A DNA stretch of 64,000 nt, from assembly GCF_022690685.1 (NCBI RefSeq), contig NZ_JALCYY010000013.1, positions 49,353 to 113,352 on the forward strand. Reading direction: 5' to 3'. The notes below the pieces were generated by a model. That model saw only the letters and a list, made by a program, of their open reading frames with translations, did no database searches and was not told the DNA's origin. Within the stretch, counting starts at the first letter, position 1. Each line of letters opens with the position of its first letter. This document shows positions 61,641 through 64,000 of this stretch, piece by piece. A program made the position numbers and the translations under genes. The stretch is from Anaeromyxobacter terrae. Its GTDB lineage: Bacteria > Myxococcota > Myxococcia > Myxococcales > Anaeromyxobacteraceae.

Positions 61641-62543
61641 ATGGCCTCTCTGATTGAAGAACTTCAGCGCGAAGCGCTGGACCCGAAGGCGTCGATCCCG
61701 GACCTGCTTCGGAAGGCGAAGGCGGTGGCGATGAAGCTGAAGGTGAGCGACGCCGCGGAATGGATCGAGCACGAGCTCAGCGGGTATCCCGCGGGCGCCG
61801 AGATCCCCAGCTACCGCGAGATCTCCGGGAAGCCGAGGTACTTCAACCCGTACCACGGGTGGGTGCCCCTCATCTTTGGAGATCCGGAGACGCAGGAGAA
61901 GGCGTCGAAGCGAAAGACGCGGCAGCCGATCAGCGAGATCATGGACATCTTGGCCCGGAGCGAGAAGGGCGGAGGCGCGATGTTCTCGTACCCGGCGGCC
62001 GTCGTGGCGGACCTCGGGAAGCACTTCGACCTGGAGGTCCCCGATGCTGGCATGGAAGTGAGCCTGCCCTCACTCGCGGGAATTCTCGACGAGGTGCGGA
62101 CGCGGATTCTCGATTGGGCGATGAAGCTGGAGGCTGTCGGCGTTCGCGGGGACGGCATGTCCTTCTCGACGAAGGATCAGGAGAAGGCGGCTGGGGTCCA
62201 CATCAACATCGGCTCCATCGGTTCGATGGTGGGCGCGATCGGTCCGATCGCCGCGGGGGCCACGGTGAACGTCACGGGCCAGGTGACGCAAGGCCAGATC
62301 GAGTTGCTCCTTTCTCTTGCGCGGCAGGTGCAGGCGCTCTCGGACAGGATGGACCTGTCCGTCGAGGCCGCGAAGGAGATGGTCGAGGCGGCCCGCGCGC
62401 TGGAAGAGGAAGCGAAGCGTTCACCGCCCGATGCGGGCAGGATCCGCTTGCTGCTGAACGGGATGAAGGGCGTCGCCTCCAACGCCCTCGGAAATCTCGT
62501 GAGCAGTGGGGTGCTGGAGATGATCCAGCGGATCAGTCTGTAA
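61641..62543 (+). CDS. AbiTii-like protein
   Basis: 300 aa from ATG 61641 (no clear Shine-Dalgarno; the frame is open upstream from 61485 without protein-like content). The N-terminus SLIEELQREALDPKASIPD, LLRKAKAVAMKLKVSDAAEWIEHELSGYP and EIPSYREI fits the AbiTii domain, found in predicted abortive-infection proteins. The middle contains a Gly-rich hydrophobic stretch (INIGSIGSMVGAIGPIAAGATVNVTG), perhaps membrane-active. The C-terminus is a coiled coil. Followed 34 bp later by an unknown gene on the same strand. Confidence 0.75.
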   Translation: MASLIEELQREALDPKASIPDLLRKAKAVAMKLKVSDAAEWIEHELSGYPAGAEIPSYREISGKPRYFNPYHGWVPLIFGDPETQEKASKRKTRQPISEIMDILARSEKGGGAMFSYPAAVVADLGKHFDLEVPDAGMEVSLPSLAGILDEVRTRILDWAMKLEAVGVRGDGMSFSTKDQEKAAGVHINIGSIGSMVGAIGPIAAGATVNVTGQVTQGQIELLLSLARQVQALSDRMDLSVEAAKEMVEAARALEEEAKRSPPDAGRIRLLLNGMKGVASNALGNLVSSGVLEMIQRISL

Positions 62544-62577
62544 GCGATGCAGTGGTTTGTGTGCCGCGGAGAGAGCG

Positions 62578-63528
62578 ATGCACGTCAGGGATGATCCGCG
62601 GCTCATGCGATTCCGCGACGGCTTCTGGTTCTCGCGCGAGATCCTTCAGCGCGAGCACGCGGAGCTAGAGACGCTTCGGCTGCAGCTGTATCCCAACTCG
62701 ATGGGCGGTGCGGTCCATGCCGTCGCCACGGCTTGGCAGATCGTGGACGTAGTGCATCGCGTCCGGGACCTCGCCGAGGGGATGCCGGGCGTGAACAAGA
62801 AGGCCGGGTCCTGCACTCGCGCGTTCCTCGACGCGACGGCGATCGCGGAGCGGTTCAGGCATTACGTTCAGCACCTTCGCGGAGAGGTATCGAAGACCGA
62901 GGTCAACCGATTCCCGGTGTGGGGCTCGCTGAGCTGGGTCAGCGCGTCGGACGATCGGACGCTGCACACGACCTTCCTTGGAGTGATGCGTCCCGGCATC
63001 GAATTCCACGCCGGCGTGTTCGACGCACAGGGAAATCGCTGGGTGAGCCGAGTGTCACTCTCGATCGGTCACGTCCATTTCAACGTGGACCCGATCGTCG
63101 GCGAAACGACGGCATTTTGTGATCACATGCTGAGCGTCATCGACGAGTTGCAGCCTGGGTTGCCGTGCTTGGGAGTGCTGGAACCCTTCTCGACGCGATT
63201 CGAGATAGTCGACGGAGACTACCTAGAGGCGAAGCGAGCCCTCCCACGCGCCCTCCCGAGGGAGATGGTCGAAGCCTTCGAGAAGCGCGCCGCGACGGCC
63301 GGAACGACGCCCGGCGAACTACTGGACGAGGAGATGGAAGTGTGGCGAGCCGCGGGGACTCCAAGGGGCGATGTTCCACAGTCGGTCCATACCGCGTGCG
63401 CCGAACTGCCCCCGGGCACGTCCACTCTCGTTCGGATGGCTTACCACGCCGTCGCGTGGTCGCTCCGTGCGGACGCGGACGCGGCACAGTCCGAAGCCGC
63501 TGGACCGACGAGCGACGGTGATCACTAG
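62578..63528 (+). CDS. Unknown 316-aa protein
   Basis: From ATG 62578 (GGAGAG upstream), chosen over an upstream alternative at 62557. The product is soluble, mixed alpha/beta, with no recognised motif; HVRDDPRLMRFRDGFWFSREIL at the start and ELLDEEMEVWRAAG near the end are its most distinctive parts. Its place after the AbiTii-like gene with a 34-bp gap suggests an operon and perhaps a shared defence role. Confidence 0.68.
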   Translation: MHVRDDPRLMRFRDGFWFSREILQREHAELETLRLQLYPNSMGGAVHAVATAWQIVDVVHRVRDLAEGMPGVNKKAGSCTRAFLDATAIAERFRHYVQHLRGEVSKTEVNRFPVWGSLSWVSASDDRTLHTTFLGVMRPGIEFHAGVFDAQGNRWVSRVSLSIGHVHFNVDPIVGETTAFCDHMLSVIDELQPGLPCLGVLEPFSTRFEIVDGDYLEAKRALPRALPREMVEAFEKRAATAGTTPGELLDEEMEVWRAAGTPRGDVPQSVHTACAELPPGTSTLVRMAYHAVAWSLRADADAAQSEAAGPTSDGDH

Positions 63529-63623
63529 CGGGCTGCCGCGCCCGCGATTCTACCGGCCCGGGCGGACACTCCGTGGGAGGCGGCGCGTACACCTAGAACG
63601 AGCCGCCGACTGTCGGACGCAGC

Positions 63624-63920
63624 GTGCATGATGCCGCCGTGCGACGCTGGAGTTCGCTCTACTGGAACGTGAGATTGTGGCTGATGAGGCGGTCTTGGTC
63701 GCTCATCTCGGCCATGGCGCTGCTGGCCGCGATGCTCGCCTTCGTTATCCTGTTCAACGAGCCGTCTTGGCTCACCGGGCTCAACCTCCTCGGCGAGGTC
63801 GTCGGCGGCTTGCTCTTCCTGCTCATCGGAGCTCACCTCGGGAGGAGGGTCGAGACCATCATCCTGAGGCGCGCTAGTGTCCTGAGTCGTAAGAAGCGTG
63901 ACAGTTGGGCGCAATCGTGA
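63624..63920 (+). CDS. Small two-TM membrane protein
   Basis: 98 aa from GTG 63624 (another GTG at 63639 is possible). Two hydrophobic helices (about residues 25-43, SLISAMALLAAMLAFVILF, and 50-70, LTGLNLLGEVVGGLLFLLIG) and a basic tail. Unrecognised. It follows the unknown 316-aa gene by 95 bp on the same strand. Confidence 0.5.
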   Translation: MHDAAVRRWSSLYWNVRLWLMRRSWSLISAMALLAAMLAFVILFNEPSWLTGLNLLGEVVGGLLFLLIGAHLGRRVETIILRRASVLSRKKRDSWAQS

Positions 63921-63929
63921 TCTACGGTC

Positions 63930-64000
63930 ATGATGACGACCGGGATGAAGAACTCGCCTGTGCTCAAGCCCCTCGCGCTCACGGCGGAGGAGCGTGAGGC
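63930..64000 (+). CDS. 5' end of a possible IS630-like transposase (partial)
   Basis: Only 23 codons are visible before the window ends: MMTTGMKNSPVLKPLALTAEERE. The phrase PLALTAEERE resembles the opening of IS630-family transposases (L-T-x-E-E-R). No terminal inverted repeat was identified in the short upstream gap. Very tentative; the next bases would decide. Confidence 0.3.
   Translation, partial: MMTTGMKNSPVLKPLALTAEERE

Overview
The window looks like a large mobile element (an integrative conjugative element or conjugative plasmid) from a high-GC bacterium, most likely a member of the Myxococcota. The evidence for the host group is a VirB9-position gene resembling the myxobacterial paralogous family DUF2381/TIGR02268, a protein resembling the myxobacterial DUF2378/V4R-like family, and a Hanks-type Ser/Thr kinase. 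Base composition and codon use look uniformly GC-rich. No rRNA, tRNA or CRISPR array was recognised.

Layout. (1) 1-15.3 kb, minus strand: a tightly packed operon of six genes. In order of transcription these are a 1782-aa DEAD/DEAH helicase with a DUF1998-like C-terminus, a SNF2 helicase, a 1344-aa N6-adenine methyltransferase and three different HNH nucleases. It resembles class 1 DISARM or Druantia but carries HNH proteins where DISARM has a PLD nuclease. (2) 15.5-17.7 kb: a frameshifted HNH remnant, then a CBASS-like cassette with a SLATT two-TM effector and two CD-NTase-type nucleotidyltransferases, one of them membrane anchored. (3) 18.6-20.7 kb: a DUF2378-like protein, an XRE regulator and a mostly non-coding stretch. 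(4) 20.7-31.1 kb, plus strand: a type IV secretion operon with VirB2-, B3-, B4-, B5-, B6-, B8-, B9- and B10-like genes. The VirB10-like protein carries a complete Ser/Thr protein kinase as its cytoplasmic N-terminus. (5) 31.2-35.2 kb: two lipoproteins (one large, one with a collagen-like stretch) and a beta-barrel-like protein. (6) 35.3-39.2 kb: a tyrosine recombinase, an HNH + PLD nuclease pair and an FHA-GGDEF protein. (7) 39.3-44.8 kb: VirD4-like coupling protein, DnaG-type primase, ORF6N protein, lytic transglycosylase, SSB and small proteins.

(8) 45.0-50.4 kb, minus strand: a three-gene Lamassu/ABC-three-component-like cassette with a nitrilase-fold protein, a small middle protein and a Rad50/SMC-like ATPase with a zinc hook. 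(9) 50.5-60.8 kb, minus strand: a maintenance block with RadC, small zinc-motif proteins, a VWA protein, a MoxR-type AAA+ ATPase, an unknown 291-aa protein, ParB and a Replic_Relax-like protein. Nearly identical GC-rich hairpins sit just upstream of most start codons here. About nine copies of a ~102-bp tandem repeat lie upstream of ParB. (10) 60.8-61.6 kb: a non-coding region with a 27-bp perfect inverted repeat, 11-12-bp iterons and three evenly spaced TGACGTCA palindromes, a candidate origin or centromere. (11) 61.6-64 kb: an AbiTii-like protein, an unknown protein, a small membrane protein and the 5' end of what may be an IS630-like transposase.

Together the genes describe transfer (T4SS, coupling protein, transglycosylase), establishment (primase, SSB, RadC), maintenance (ParB, repeats, Replic_Relax-like), integration (tyrosine recombinase) and a heavy load of anti-phage cargo. 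VirB11, ParA and a canonical MOB relaxase were not found. Function assignments come from motif recognition only; no database search was run.
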